From the NCBI RefSeq assembly GCF_001402915.1, contig NZ_CP012945.1, positions 4,751,501 to 4,815,500 of the forward strand: a stretch of DNA of 64,000 nt, given 5' to 3'. A program made the position numbers and the translations under genes. This DNA is from Devosia sp. A16. GTDB taxonomy: Bacteria > Pseudomonadota > Alphaproteobacteria > Rhizobiales > Devosiaceae. This document shows positions 54,438 through 63,874 of the stretch, in pieces; the first letter of the stretch is position 1; the number at the start of each line of letters is the position of its first letter. The notes under the pieces were generated by a model. The model saw nothing but the letters and a program-made list of their open reading frames with translations, had not been told where the DNA came from and searched no databases.

Positions 54438-55700
54438 ATGACCCAGAGAGAAACCCATCGCGCCATCGAAGCGGTGTTCCGCATCGAGCAGGCCAAGCTC
54501 ATCGCCGGCCTGACCCGAATCGTGCGCGACGTCGGCCTCGCCGAGGAACTGGCGCAGGATTCGTTGATCGTCGCCCTCAACCACTGGCCGGAAAGCGGCG
54601 TGCCGCGCAATCCGGGCGCCTGGCTCATGCAGACCGCTAAGCGCCGCGCCATCGACTATTTCCGGCGCAACAAGATGGCGGCGCGCAAGCTCGACGAGCT
54701 GGGCTATGACCTGCGCGAAATCGAATCCACCGCGCCCGACCTCGATACCCCGCTGGATGACGATGTTGGCGACGACCTCCTGAAGCTGATCTTCACCTCC
54801 TGCCACCCGGTGCTGTCTGCGGAGGCGCGTGTCGCGCTGACGCTGCGCCTGCTCGGCGGACTCACCACCGACGAAATCGCCCGGGCGTTCCTTGCCGCCG
54901 AGCCGACCATTGCCCAGCGCATCGTGCGCGCCAAGAAGAGCCTCGCCGAGGCCGGCATGCCGTTCGAGGTTCCCCGCGCCGAGGAGCGCGCCGCGCGCAT
55001 GGCTTCGGTGCTCGAGGTGCTCTATCTGATCTTCAACGAAGGCTACTCGGCCACCGCCGGCGACGACTGGACCCGTCCGCAGCTCTGCGAGGAAGCAATG
55101 CGGCTGGGCCGGATTCTTGCTGGCCTCGCCCCCGCGGATGCCGAGGTGCATGGGCTGGTGGCGCTGATGGAAATCCAGGCGTCGCGGCTGCGCGCCCGCA
55201 CCGGCGCCAACGGCGAGCCGGTGCTGCTGCTCGAACAGAACCGCGCCTTGTGGGACCAGATGCTGATCCGCCGCGGCCTTGCGGCCCTGCAAAAGGCCGA
55301 GAGCCTTACAGGCGCCGGCCCCTATGTACTGCAGGCGGCCATCGCCGCGTGCCATGCCCGGGCCCGGCGAGCCGACGAGACCGACTGGCGGCGCATCTCG
55401 GCGCTCTACGATATGCTGGCGGAGCTGACGCCCAGCCCGGTGGTCGAACTCAACCGCGCCGTCGCCCACAGCATGGCCTTCGGCGCCGGCGCCGGCCTCG
55501 CCATCCTCGACCCCATCGCCGACGATCCGGCGCTGCGCAACTACCACCTGCTGCCCAGCGTGCGCGGCGATTTCCTCGTGAAGCTCGGCCGGCTGGCCGA
55601 GGCCCGCGTCGAGTTCGAGCGCGCCGCCGGACTGACCCGCAACGAGCGCGAACGCGTGCTGCTGCTCGATCGAGCCGCGGCCTGCCAGCCCGCAGCCTGA
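54438..55700 (+). CDS. ECF42-like RNA polymerase sigma factor (420 aa)
   Basis: It has sigma region 2 (about 10-85; GLAEELAQDSLIVALNHWPE) and region 4 (about 110-170; GLTTDEIARAFLAAEPTIAQ, RIVRAKKSL). A long C-terminal extension with the DUF6596/TPR-like pattern (about 175-415, EVLYLIFNEGYSATAGDDW) follows. The size and the link with DGPF proteins match group ECF42, whose extension is needed for activity and which has no classical anti-sigma factor. It likely reads its own operon. No anti-sigma gene lies near. Confidence 0.93.
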   Translation: MTQRETHRAIEAVFRIEQAKLIAGLTRIVRDVGLAEELAQDSLIVALNHWPESGVPRNPGAWLMQTAKRRAIDYFRRNKMAARKLDELGYDLREIESTAPDLDTPLDDDVGDDLLKLIFTSCHPVLSAEARVALTLRLLGGLTTDEIARAFLAAEPTIAQRIVRAKKSLAEAGMPFEVPRAEERAARMASVLEVLYLIFNEGYSATAGDDWTRPQLCEEAMRLGRILAGLAPADAEVHGLVALMEIQASRLRARTGANGEPVLLLEQNRALWDQMLIRRGLAALQKAESLTGAGPYVLQAAIAACHARARRADETDWRRISALYDMLAELTPSPVVELNRAVAHSMAFGAGAGLAILDPIADDPALRNYHLLPSVRGDFLVKLGRLAEARVEFERAAGLTRNERERVLLLDRAAACQPAA

Positions 55701-55810
55701 ACCCCACGCTCGGTTGCTCCTCGCGAATTGTTCTCGAGCAGAACGCGCCCGCTATCTCCGTTACATTTCACAGTGCTATAGAGCGGAAGCTTGCAGCAGA
55801 AGCACACGTA

Positions 55811-57580
55811 ATGGCCCAACCCGACCGTCGACTGGTCCCGATCGTATCGCTGGACATCGTGGGGTACTCCCGCCTTGTCGAGCGCAATGAACGTCAGACC
55901 CTGCGCCTCGTGCAGCGGGTCTACGACCGGCTGATCTCGCGCACCATCGGCGCGGCCGGCGGCAAGGTTTTCAAGACCATGGGCGACGGTCTGCTGGCGG
56001 AGTTCAATAGCGTAGTGGCGGCTGTACAGTGGACGGCCGACCTGCAGCGCCAGATCCATGAGCGCAAGATCCATGCGCCCGGCGGTGAGATGTTCCAGGT
56101 CCGCGCCGGCATCGTGCTTGCCGATGTGCTGGTGGCCGGCAATGACCTCTACGGCTCGGGCATCAACCTCGCGGTGCGGGTGCAGAGTCACTCGCCGGCC
56201 GGCGGCATGTGCATCACCAAATGGATGTATCAATACCTCGACGGCACCATCGAGCTGCCCTTCGTCGACATGGGCCCCACCGAGCTCAAGAACATCTCCA
56301 AGACGGTGCGCATCTATGCCTGGCACCCGGCGGGCCTGGTGCGACCGCAACCAGCCCTCGACACGCCGCCCCCCGCCCCGCCCAGCAATCGCCCCTCGGT
56401 CGTAGTGCTGCCCTTCGACAACCTCTCGGGTGAGGCCGACCAGAGCTATTTCGCCGACGCCGTGGTCGAGGAGATCACCGCTACGCTCAGCAGGGTGAAG
56501 GATTTCTTCGTCATCGCCCGCAACTCGGCCTTCACCTACAAGGGCCGGGCCGGCATCGACATTCGCCAGATCGGGCGGGAGCTCGGCGTTCGCTACGTCG
56601 TCGAGGGCTCGGTCCGCCGCGTCGGCGAGCGTGTCCGCATCACGGCGCAGCTGGTGGAGACCGAGGCCGGCAGCCATATCTGGTCTAACAAACTCGACGG
56701 CGCCGTCGCCGATCTGTTCGACCTGCAGGATCGCATGGCCGCCGAGGTGGCGAGCGCCATCCAGCCCTCAATTCGCCGTGCCGAGGTGGAGCGCGCCCGC
56801 AGGAAGCGCCCCGACGCCCTCGCCGCCTATGATCTGGTGATGCGCGCCCTGCCCCACCTGTGGTCGCACAGTCCCCAGGACAATGCCGAGGCGATATCCC
56901 TGCTGACCCGCGCCCTGGCGCTCGACCCGCATTACGGTCTGGCTGCCGCCCTCGCCGCCTGGGCGCATGGCCAGCAGGTCGCCTATAACTGGACCGCCGA
57001 TTTCGCCGGCGAGCGCCGTACTGCCGCAGCGCTGCTCGAGACGGCCTCCCAGCACGTCGCCGACGATCCGACCGCTTTGACCGCCCTCGCATCGGCCATG
57101 ATGATGCTGGGCGGCGACGTGCCGCAGGCTGCTGCATTTGCCGATCGCGCGCTCGAACTCGATCCGAACCACGCCTGGGCCTGGATGCGGCGCGGTTGGG
57201 GGCACGTCTATCTGGGCAATCCCGAACAAGGGCTCGCTGCATTCGAGCGTTCGGTGCGGCTGTCGCCGATGGACCCGTTCGCATTCAACGTGCATCTGGG
57301 GATGGGGCTTGCCAACTTCGCCGCCGGGCGGCCGCAAGAGGCGATCGCCTGGGCGCAACGCGCCATGTCCGAGCGCCCTGGCCTGACCTGGCCACACCGC
57401 GACCTGGCGGTCTATTTCGCCCATCACGGCGACCTGGCGGCCGCCGCAGATGCGCGCGAGCGCTTCCAGCGCGCCCATCCCGAGGTCACTGTCGCCGCTA
57501 TCGGCGACGGCCTGCGCTTCATGTACCCGTCGCTGCTGGCGCGCTACCTGCAAGGGCTGCGGCTCGCCGGCTTGCAATAG
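55811..57580 (+). CDS. Class III adenylate/guanylate cyclase with TPR region (589 aa)
   Basis: I start at ATG 55811 (MAQPDRRLVPIVSLDIVGYS). The cyclase domain (about 8-165) has the two metal-binding aspartates, Asp15 (SLDIVGYS) and Asp59 (FKTMGDGLLAEF). A region of about 195-330 (SVVVLPFDNLSGEADQSYFA, ARNSAFTYKGRAG) resembles the TolB-type domain often found downstream of such cyclases. A TPR-like tail is at about 370-580 (AAAFADRALELDPNHAWAWM). It would make cAMP or cGMP. A soluble protein, without visible membrane segments. Confidence 0.9.
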   Translation: MAQPDRRLVPIVSLDIVGYSRLVERNERQTLRLVQRVYDRLISRTIGAAGGKVFKTMGDGLLAEFNSVVAAVQWTADLQRQIHERKIHAPGGEMFQVRAGIVLADVLVAGNDLYGSGINLAVRVQSHSPAGGMCITKWMYQYLDGTIELPFVDMGPTELKNISKTVRIYAWHPAGLVRPQPALDTPPPAPPSNRPSVVVLPFDNLSGEADQSYFADAVVEEITATLSRVKDFFVIARNSAFTYKGRAGIDIRQIGRELGVRYVVEGSVRRVGERVRITAQLVETEAGSHIWSNKLDGAVADLFDLQDRMAAEVASAIQPSIRRAEVERARRKRPDALAAYDLVMRALPHLWSHSPQDNAEAISLLTRALALDPHYGLAAALAAWAHGQQVAYNWTADFAGERRTAAALLETASQHVADDPTALTALASAMMMLGGDVPQAAAFADRALELDPNHAWAWMRRGWGHVYLGNPEQGLAAFERSVRLSPMDPFAFNVHLGMGLANFAAGRPQEAIAWAQRAMSERPGLTWPHRDLAVYFAHHGDLAAAADARERFQRAHPEVTVAAIGDGLRFMYPSLLARYLQGLRLAGLQ

Positions 57581-57665
57581 GCAACTCGCCGCGCAACTTT
57601 ATCCATTCCGTAAGCATTTCTCCAACACCAGCTCTGCATTGTCGCACGGCCACGAGGGTCTTGCC

Positions 57666-57932
57666 TTGGACATCCGACTAGAGAAGCGTCTTTCGCCCCG
57701 CCGCAACACCATGATCGAGGCGACCATCGTCTTCGATGGCGGACGCACCCGGATCCGCTGCATCATCCGCAATCTGTCCGAGACCGGCGCCAAGCTCGAA
57801 GTGGCCTCGGTGACCCGCATTCCCCGCACCTTCGATCTGGTCGTCGACAAGGTTCGCCCGCAGGCCTGCATCGTCGTCTGGCGCTCGGTGAAGGAACTGG
57901 GCGTGCAGTTCCGCGACCAGGGCATCCGCTGA
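57666..57932 (+). CDS. Single PilZ-domain protein (88 aa)
   Basis: The start is a TTG at 57666 (MDIRLEKRLSPRRNTMIEAT) after GAGGG. The c-di-GMP motif RxxxR is RLSPR. The second motif is NLSETG, where Asn replaces the usual Asp, so binding may be altered. The protein consists only of the PilZ barrel. It lies 86 bases after the cyclase gene. The frame extends upstream but would overlap it. Confidence 0.8.
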   Translation: MDIRLEKRLSPRRNTMIEATIVFDGGRTRIRCIIRNLSETGAKLEVASVTRIPRTFDLVVDKVRPQACIVVWRSVKELGVQFRDQGIR

Positions 57933-58063
57933 ACCCTGCCTGAACCGTGGGTTCGGAGTCGGTTCAGGGCCTGCCTCCTAACAGACCGGCCATTGACGCG
58001 GACGACATGTTCCGCCTCGCAGACCGCCGCCGTGCGGAATGCCCGTCTAACAGGAGAACAAAA

Positions 58064-58363
58064 TTGCAGAAGACTATTGCGCTGGCCCTGCTGGCCGCGT
58101 CCCTCGCCGCCTTCCCGGTCGCCACCCCGTCATTCGCCTTCGACGCCAGCAAGAGCGTGCTGTGTGGTCCCGACGCCCCGGAGGGCTACAAGCGCCCGGG
58201 TGGCTATTGCGACGTCATCACCCAGAACAAGTCGCTTATGGAAGCCGAAGACGGCTGCATCCCGTACGTTCTGACCAACTTCGGCTTTGATGTCCCGGCC
58301 AGGACGGTGCTCGTCGCCGAGTACTGCTCCGAACCGCCGGCGCTGCCGCTCGCCGCGATCTGA
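58064..58363 (+). CDS. Small secreted protein (99 aa)
   Basis: The TTG at 58064 has AGGAG eight bases upstream. A signal peptide follows (MQKTIALALLAASLAAFPVA, cleavage near FAFD). The mature part has four cysteines (VLCGPDAPEGYKRPGGYCDV, EDGCIPYV, EYCSEP), which might form two disulphides. The product should be periplasmic. I do not recognise the family. A strong terminator follows. Confidence 0.7.
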   Translation: MQKTIALALLAASLAAFPVATPSFAFDASKSVLCGPDAPEGYKRPGGYCDVITQNKSLMEAEDGCIPYVLTNFGFDVPARTVLVAEYCSEPPALPLAAI

Positions 58364-58370
58364 GAACTTT

Positions 58371-58401
58371 GAAGAAGCGGCCGTGGGCCGCTTCTTCTTT
58401 C
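58371..58401 (+). terminator. Terminator of the small secreted gene
   Basis: GAAGAAGCGGCC pairs perfectly with GGCCGCTTCTTC around GTG, then TTTCC follows. Confidence 0.88.
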
Positions 58402-58482
58402 CGTCTGTTCAAATGCCATTCAGCGGGCCTATCCTAAGGCTGGCAGCATGGTTCAGGCACGTCCCTTGGGGGGACTATTGTC

Positions 58483-58839
58483 ATGTCGAGGCATGCATTC
58501 TTCGTCGCCGGTGAGCGCGTCGTTCACGTCGCCAACCCGTGCGGAGCAGGTTTTCAGTATCAGGCGCAGGCCCACACCCTGCCGCCACAGGTGCAGGTGG
58601 GCCCGCATCAGCACGATCTCGCCGAAACGGTGCTCGTGGTGAGCGAGGGCACGCTTGAGGTCATGGTCAACGGCGCCGTGGGCCTGGTCGCCGCCGGGGC
58701 GTTCATCAGCATCCCGCCAAAGACCTGGTTCGCCTACCGCAGCGTCGGCGACGATCCCGTAAGACTGCTCTGCCGCACGGCCCCCGCGGCGGCGGCGCGG
58801 CACGCCTGCACCGTCACCATCCACATCGCGGCCGCCTGA
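58483..58839 (+). CDS. Small cupin protein (118 aa)
   Basis: A single cupin barrel with motif 1 VGPHQHDLAETVLVVSEGTL, where His, His and Glu can hold a metal, and motif 2 region GAFISIPPKTWFAYRSVGDD. The usual last His is absent. There is no signal peptide. It is not close to the suf cupins in sequence. It converges on thrS and the two share a stem-loop between their ends. Function unknown. Confidence 0.82.
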   Translation: MSRHAFFVAGERVVHVANPCGAGFQYQAQAHTLPPQVQVGPHQHDLAETVLVVSEGTLEVMVNGAVGLVAAGAFISIPPKTWFAYRSVGDDPVRLLCRTAPAAAARHACTVTIHIAAA

Positions 58840-58895
58840 ACGCCGCCCATCGACGAGCAGCCTCGGCCCCACCTGCGCAATCCTGCCGGAAACGA

Positions 58896-58923
58896 AAGGG
58901 CCGCATCGCTGCGGCCCTTGTTG
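58896..58923. terminator. Bidirectional terminator between cupin and thrS
   Basis: AAGGGCCGC and GCGGCCCTT pair perfectly with a six-base loop. On the minus strand it is followed by TTTCGTTT, just past the thrS stop at 58928. Confidence 0.85.
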
Positions 58924-58927
58924 TGCT

Positions 58928-60898
58928 TCAGGCGGCCTGCTGCTTGAGGTCGGGCGGCACCGCCTCCGCCATCAGCTCGACGATCGCGTCGGTGGCAGCG
59001 ATCACCTTCTGTCCCTCGGTGCCGAGGCGGCGAACAGACACGGTCCCCTCCTCCGCCTCGCGCTTGCCGACCACGAACATCAGCGGCACCTTCTGCACCG
59101 AGTGCTCGCGCACCTTGTAGTTGATCTTCTCGTTACGTGCGTCGAGTTCGGCCCGAATGCCGCCGACCTTCAGCCGGTCGACCAGCTTCTGGGCATAGTC
59201 GTCGGCTTCCGAGACGATGGTCGCGACCACCACCTGGGTCGGGGCCAGCCACATCGGCATCTTGCCGGCATAGTGCTCGATCATCATGCCGATGAAGCGC
59301 TCGAGCGAGCCAAGGATCGCGCGGTGCAGCATCACCGCGTATTTCTTGGTCCCGTCTTCGGCCACGTACATGGCGCCCAGCCGCTCGGGCAGCACGTAGT
59401 CGAGCTGCAGCGTGCCCACCTGCCAGGAACGGCCGATGGCGTCCTTCAGGTGGAACTCCAGCTTGGGCGCATAGAAGGCGCCCTCGCCCTCGGCGATGAC
59501 GAAGTCGTAGCCCGTGGCCTTGAGCGCATCGCCCAACGCCTTTTCCGCCGCGTCCCAGCGCTCGATGGTGCCACCGAATTTCTCCGGCCGGGTCGCCAGC
59601 TTGATCACCACGTTCTCAAAGCCCATGTGCTCGTACACCGAGTAGAGCAGATGGACGAAACGCTCGGTCTCGGCCTGGATCTGCTCCTCGGTGCAGAAGA
59701 TATGGGCGTCGTCCTGCGTCATCTGGCGCACCCGCAGCAGCCCGTGCAGCGCACCATGGGCTTCGTTGCGGTGGCAGCAGCCGAACTCGGCCATGCGGAT
59801 CGGCAGGTCGCGGTAGCTCTTGATCCCCTGGTTGAAGATCTGGATGTGGGCCGGGCAGTTCATCGGCTTGAGCGCCATCAGCTCCGCCTTGCCCGACAGC
59901 ACCGGGCCTTCCTCTTCGGTGCCGGGCACTTCGTCAGGCACCACGAACATGTTCTCGCGATACTTGCCCCAGTGGCCCGAGGCCTCCCAGAACTTCGAGC
60001 TCATCAGCTGCGGGGTCTTCACCTCGTTATAGCCGTTGGCGTTCACCCGCCGGCGGATATAGGCCTCCATCTGGTTGTAGAGGACATAGCCCTTGGGGTG
60101 CCAGAACACCGACCCCTGCGCTTCCTCCTGCAGGTGGAACAGGTCGAGATCCTTGCCGATGCGGCGGTGATCCCGCTTCTCGGCTTCCTCGATCATGTGC
60201 AGGTAGTCGTCGAGTTCCTTCTGGTTGGCGAACGCCGTGCCATAGATGCGGCTCAGCACCGGGTTGTTGCTGTCGCCGCGCCAATAGGCGCCGGCCACCT
60301 TGGTGAGCTTGAACGCCGTGCCGACATCCTTCGTCGAGCGCATATGCGGCCCGCGGCAGAGGTCGAACCACTGGCCCTGCTTATAGATCTTGATCGACTG
60401 GTCAGCAGGAATCGCATCGACCAGCTCGACCTTGAAGTCTTCGCCCTTCGACTTGAACACCTGCTTGGCATGGTCGCGCGTCCAGATCTCCTTGGTGAAC
60501 GCGGCGCCGCGCGCGACGATCTCGGCCATCTTCTTCTCGATGACCGGGAAATCGTCCTCAGAGAACGGCGTGTCGCGCTTGAAGTCGTAATAGAAGCCGT
60601 TCTCGATCACCGGGCCGATGGTGACCTGCGTCGCAGGCCACAACTCCTGCACCGCTTCGGCGAGGACATGCGCCGCGTCGTGCCGGATCAGCCCGAGCCC
60701 GTCAGCGCTGTCGCGCAGCACGAACTCGATCCTGCCGTCACTGTCGAGCGGATCGGACAGGTCGCTGAGGACCCCGTTCCACTTCATCGCCACCGTCTTC
60801 TTGGCGAGGCTTGGGGAGATGCCCTCGACCACGGTGGTCCCGGTGGTGCCACGCGCATAGTCGCGTACTGCACCGTCGGGGAACGTCACCTTGATCAT
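58928..60898 (-). CDS. thrS: Threonyl-tRNA synthetase
   Basis: I start at ATG 60898 ([20 protein letters not shown]), the ATG placed correctly from GGAG, six bases after another ATG. The 656-residue class II enzyme has an N-terminal TGS domain (1-60), an editing domain with the metal His motif [10 protein letters not shown] (about 75-85), a catalytic domain with the zinc-binding [30 protein letters not shown] and [10 protein letters not shown]-like parts, and an anticodon domain at about 550-650 ([20 protein letters not shown]). A perfect hairpin lies in its leader. Confidence 0.97.
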   Translation of the reverse strand: MIKVTFPDGAVRDYARGTTGTTVVEGISPSLAKKTVAMKWNGVLSDLSDPLDSDGRIEFVLRDSADGLGLIRHDAAHVLAEAVQELWPATQVTIGPVIENGFYYDFKRDTPFSEDDFPVIEKKMAEIVARGAAFTKEIWTRDHAKQVFKSKGEDFKVELVDAIPADQSIKIYKQGQWFDLCRGPHMRSTKDVGTAFKLTKVAGAYWRGDSNNPVLSRIYGTAFANQKELDDYLHMIEEAEKRDHRRIGKDLDLFHLQEEAQGSVFWHPKGYVLYNQMEAYIRRRVNANGYNEVKTPQLMSSKFWEASGHWGKYRENMFVVPDEVPGTEEEGPVLSGKAELMALKPMNCPAHIQIFNQGIKSYRDLPIRMAEFGCCHRNEAHGALHGLLRVRQMTQDDAHIFCTEEQIQAETERFVHLLYSVYEHMGFENVVIKLATRPEKFGGTIERWDAAEKALGDALKATGYDFVIAEGEGAFYAPKLEFHLKDAIGRSWQVGTLQLDYVLPERLGAMYVAEDGTKKYAVMLHRAILGSLERFIGMMIEHYAGKMPMWLAPTQVVVATIVSEADDYAQKLVDRLKVGGIRAELDARNEKINYKVREHSVQKVPLMFVVGKREAEEGTVSVRRLGTEGQKVIAATDAIVELMAEAVPPDLKQQAA

Positions 60899-60916
60899 TT
60901 TCATCTCCAATGGAAA

Positions 60917-60938
60917 TTGCCGGCGGAAGTGCCGGCAA
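60917..60938 (-). promoter_or_regulatory. Hairpin in the thrS leader
   Basis: TTGCCGGC and GCCGGCAA pair perfectly around six bases. It ends 18 bases before the thrS start, on its upstream side. It may influence translation. Confidence 0.5.
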
Positions 60939-61049
60939 GGCGGGGTGTCTAGCATGTGTCGCGGGCCCGCGCCAAGCGGACGTGCGAAACCGCCCGGAGC
61001 ACTGGCTCCGGGCGGTGAACTCGATTGGCGTTGCCGAACTCGGCGGGCG

Positions 61050-61310
61050 CTAGGTTCGCCGCCCTGATACCGCTCTGCCGATGGCGATCAGGATACAGGC
61101 GCCGATCACGCCGGCGATCAGATAGCCGAACCAGCCGCCGAACGAGATGCCCAACAGACCGAACACCAGGCTGGCGACGATCGCGCCAACGATGCCCAGG
61201 ATGATGTTCATCACCACGCCGCTGCTGTTGTTCATGAACCGCCCGGCGAGCCAACCGGCGATGCCGCCGATGATGATCGCCGCGAGCCAACCCACTCCGT
61301 CGAATGCCAT
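61050..61310 (-). CDS. GlsB/YeaQ/YmgE-family small membrane protein (86 aa)
   Basis: The protein starts [20 protein letters not shown] and has three hydrophobic segments with the family's [20 protein letters not shown] and [20 protein letters not shown]. Such proteins are stress-linked membrane proteins of unknown action. Positive residues close the C-terminus (GRRT). It stands alone between thrS and yidD. Confidence 0.88.
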   Translation of the reverse strand: MAFDGVGWLAAIIIGGIAGWLAGRFMNNSSGVVMNIILGIVGAIVASLVFGLLGISFGGWFGYLIAGVIGACILIAIGRAVSGRRT

Positions 61311-61404
61311 CTCACGTGTTCCTTCGCGTTAAGTATGCATCGGGCCAGAACATTCCGGCTCGTAGGCAATAACGAAGGACGAGCAAAATCGATCCGCGGT
61401 GGCG

Positions 61405-61716
61405 CTATTTCCATCGTCCATAGGTCCACGGCGCATACCAGTGCGCCTCGGGCGGCACCGTTTGCGGCACTGGATCATAGCCGTGCGTGCCGCCTGGACG
61501 GCACCTGACGATCCGCGCCAGGCCCATCCAGCCGCCCGGCCAGAAGCCATGGCGCCAAATGGCGTCGCGCGTGAACTCCGAGCATGTCGGGGCGTGCCGG
61601 CAGGTGCGCCCCATGAACATCGACAGCGAGTAGCGGTAGCCCTGGATCAGCCCATAGGAAACGAGCTTGAACGGCCAGTCGACGATGCTCCAGAACAGCT
61701 GCGTGATGCGATGCAT
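61405..61716 (-). CDS. yidD: YidD membrane insertion factor
   Basis: The 103-residue protein starts at ATG 61716 (MHRITQLFWSIVDWPFKLVS). It has the YidD pattern IQGYRYSLSMFMGRTCRHAP, TCSEFTRDAIWRHGFWPGGW and CRPGGTHGYDPVP, with the conserved cysteines. It helps YidC insert membrane proteins. The start overlaps the stop of the scaffold gene by one base (TGATG), so the two are coupled. Confidence 0.95.
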   Translation of the reverse strand: MHRITQLFWSIVDWPFKLVSYGLIQGYRYSLSMFMGRTCRHAPTCSEFTRDAIWRHGFWPGGWMGLARIVRCRPGGTHGYDPVPQTVPPEAHWYAPWTYGRWK

Positions 61717-62168
61717 CAGCCGGCGGCCGCCCCCTGCGGAGCCTCGAGCTTGTCCAGTGCCTCGCACACCGCGTCGAACACCAGCAGCGTCGAGGTGTGG
61801 CGTGGCCGGTACTCACGCACCGGTTCGAGATATTTGAGGTCGATCCATTTCTCGCCGGCCGGCGGCGGGCCGTCGGCTTTGAGCATGGCCGTCATCTCGT
61901 CGCGCACCCGGCGGAACTCGCTCACCGGCGTGCCGACCACGTGCGTTGCCACCACCGCCGCCGAGGTCTGGCCCAGCGCGCAGGCCTGGATATCGTGGCC
62001 ATAGCCGGTAATCACGCCGTCGGCGACGTTGATATCCACCTCGATGGTCGAGCCGCACACCCGGCTGACTTTGCGGGCGCTGGCATCGGGCGCACTCAGG
62101 CGGCCTGGTCGCGGCTGATTGCCCGCGAGCTCCAGAATCCGGTCCGAATAAAGATCGCTGAGTTCCAT
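61716..62168 (-). CDS. NifU/IscU-like iron-sulfur scaffold protein
   Basis: The 150-residue protein has the three scaffold cysteines: Cys38 (SRVCGSTIEV), Cys63 (IQACALGQTSA) and Cys135 (FDAVCEALDKL). The Asp/His positions also fit the SufU/IscU type, and RPRHTSTLLVFD precedes the last Cys. It is remote from the suf operon yet would provide a U-type scaffold or sulfur acceptor that the operon lacks. It is coupled to yidD. The gene neighbourhood (thrS, yidD, this gene, folE) is the one seen in other Hyphomicrobiales. Confidence 0.9.
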   Translation of the reverse strand: MELSDLYSDRILELAGNQPRPGRLSAPDASARKVSRVCGSTIEVDINVADGVITGYGHDIQACALGQTSAAVVATHVVGTPVSEFRRVRDEMTAMLKADGPPPAGEKWIDLKYLEPVREYRPRHTSTLLVFDAVCEALDKLEAPQGAAAG

Positions 62169-62188
62169 TTTTTTCGCGAAACTGTTTC

Positions 62189-62218
62189 TTGGCCGCTACC
62201 GTTCTCGACCTATATAAT
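62189..62218 (+). promoter_or_regulatory. Candidate sigma-70 promoter of folE
   Basis: TTGGCC-N18-TATAAT, with a consensus -10. It lies about 105 bases before the folE start in the divergent region. Confidence 0.5.
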
Positions 62219-62324
62219 CATCGAGATGCAACAAGTCAGCGGCGTCCATCGTCACTGACAGCAAACCGGGAACCGTGGGGCGACGTATTGCGTCTGTCGC
62301 CTGCTATTGACCGAGGAACCGAAG

Positions 62325-62942
62325 ATGGACGCCAGCGCCAAGCCGCAGCACACTAAGCTCGTCCCTGAAATTGTCCGCCCCAGCCGCGAAGAAGCAGAGG
62401 CGGCGGTTCGGACTTTGATCGCTTGGGCCGGCGACGACCCCTCGCGCGAGGGGCTGCTGGAGACCCCGCACCGCGTTACCAAGGCCTACCGTGAGTTCTT
62501 CGCCGGCTATGACGACGACTCGGGCGAGGTGCTGCGCAAAACCTTCAAGGAGGTCGGCGGCTACGACGACGTGGTGCTGGTGCGCGATATCCCCTTCTCG
62601 TCGCATTGCGAGCATCACATGGTGCCGTTCTTCGGCAAGGTGCACATCGCCTACCTGCCGCACGATGGCGTGGTCGGCCTGAGCAAGCTCGCCCGGCTGG
62701 TCGAGGTCTATGCCCGCCGCCTGCAGGTGCAGGAGAACATGACGGCACAGATCATCGACGCCGTGAACGAACACCTCAACCCGCGCGGCGCCGCCGTGAT
62801 GATCGAGGCCGAGCACATGTGCATGTCGATGCGCGGGGTCCGGGCTCACGGGGCGCTCACCATCACCCAGCGCTTTACCGGCGTGTTCGCCGAGGACCGC
62901 AACGAGCAGGACCGCTTCTTCGCCATGGTCGGCAAACGCTGA
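62325..62942 (+). CDS. folE: GTP cyclohydrolase I
   Basis: The 205-residue enzyme opens GTP to dihydroneopterin triphosphate, first step of folate and related pathways. I start at ATG 62325 ([20 protein letters not shown]). The zinc ligands are Cys95 and His98 ([14 protein letters not shown]) and Cys166 ([10 protein letters not shown]). [16 protein letters not shown] and [16 protein letters not shown] are further family marks. It runs divergent from the scaffold gene. Confidence 0.97.
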   Translation: MDASAKPQHTKLVPEIVRPSREEAEAAVRTLIAWAGDDPSREGLLETPHRVTKAYREFFAGYDDDSGEVLRKTFKEVGGYDDVVLVRDIPFSSHCEHHMVPFFGKVHIAYLPHDGVVGLSKLARLVEVYARRLQVQENMTAQIIDAVNEHLNPRGAAVMIEAEHMCMSMRGVRAHGALTITQRFTGVFAEDRNEQDRFFAMVGKR

Positions 62943-63000
62943 CCTGGCGACCGCAACAGCGATCAAGTCTGTTATATCAGGGCGGGCATAGGGTGAGCCC

Positions 63001-63843
63001 ATGTCCGCTGTCGCCAAAACCCTCTGGATTATCGAATCCCGCTTCGGCATGCCGCTGACGCTCGAGGAAATGGCGATGCACGCGGGCGTGTCGCGCTTCC
63101 ACTTATCGCGCATTTTCCCCCAAGCCACCGGCTATTCGATCTCCGCTTACCTCCGCGGTCGCCGGCTCACCGAAGCTGCCAAGGCCCTGGCGGCAGGCGC
63201 GCCCGACATCCTCGCCGTGGCGCTCGACGCCGGCTACGGCTCACACGAGGCGTTTACCCGCGCCTTCAGGGAGTTGATCGGGCTCACCCCCGACCAGGTC
63301 CGCCGCCGCGGCCGGCTCGATGACCTGCCGCTGCTCGAGCCGCTGCGGATCGATCATGAGGTGCGGGTCGAGCTGTGCGCGCCACGCATCGAGACGCGTC
63401 CGCCCATGCGGATCGCCGGGCTGCTGGCCCGTCACGTGATGAACGGTGATGCCGCGATCCCGGCACAGTGGCAGCGGTTCAACGCCTATGTCGGAAACGT
63501 TCCGGGAGAAGTTGCCGGCGTCTACTACGGCCTCTCCGGCCATCACTTCGCCGATACCGATGAATGCGAATACATGGCCGGGATGGAAGTGCGGGAAACC
63601 GCCGAGCTGCCGCGCGAGTTCACGCTGATCACCGTACCAGCGCAGCGCTACGCCCGCCTCGCGCATCGCGGCCACATCACCACCATTCGCTCGACCATCG
63701 AAGCGATCTTCGCGCAGTGGCTGCCGACTTCCGGCTATCGGAAGAAATATGCCCCATGGAGCTTCATCGAGTATTACGGTCCCGACTTCAACGAGCGAAC
63801 CGGCCTCGGCACTGTCGAGATCTGGATCGCACTGGAGGATTGA
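63001..63843 (+). CDS. AraC-family regulator with GyrI-like ligand domain (280 aa)
   Basis: The DNA-binding AraC domain comes first (about 1-105; SRFHLSRIFPQATGYSISAY, DILAVALDAGYGSHEAFTRA). The C-terminal GyrI-like domain (about 125-280) has RIAGLLARHVMNG and PAQRYARLAHRGHITTIRST, ending in a GTVEIWIAL strand. Such Rob/SoxS-like proteins bind small hydrophobic or cationic compounds. It stands between folE and hisI, which are usually neighbours in this group, so it may be a later insertion. Confidence 0.92.
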   Translation: MSAVAKTLWIIESRFGMPLTLEEMAMHAGVSRFHLSRIFPQATGYSISAYLRGRRLTEAAKALAAGAPDILAVALDAGYGSHEAFTRAFRELIGLTPDQVRRRGRLDDLPLLEPLRIDHEVRVELCAPRIETRPPMRIAGLLARHVMNGDAAIPAQWQRFNAYVGNVPGEVAGVYYGLSGHHFADTDECEYMAGMEVRETAELPREFTLITVPAQRYARLAHRGHITTIRSTIEAIFAQWLPTSGYRKKYAPWSFIEYYGPDFNERTGLGTVEIWIALED

Positions 63844-63874
63844 GCCCCGCCCGGGCGCGGGCTAGAACCCGGCC

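Noticed and set aside
60917-60938. An E. coli-like tRNA-Thr mimic operator before thrS
   Set aside because: The hairpin is too short and shows no anticodon-like loop with the threonine anticodon.
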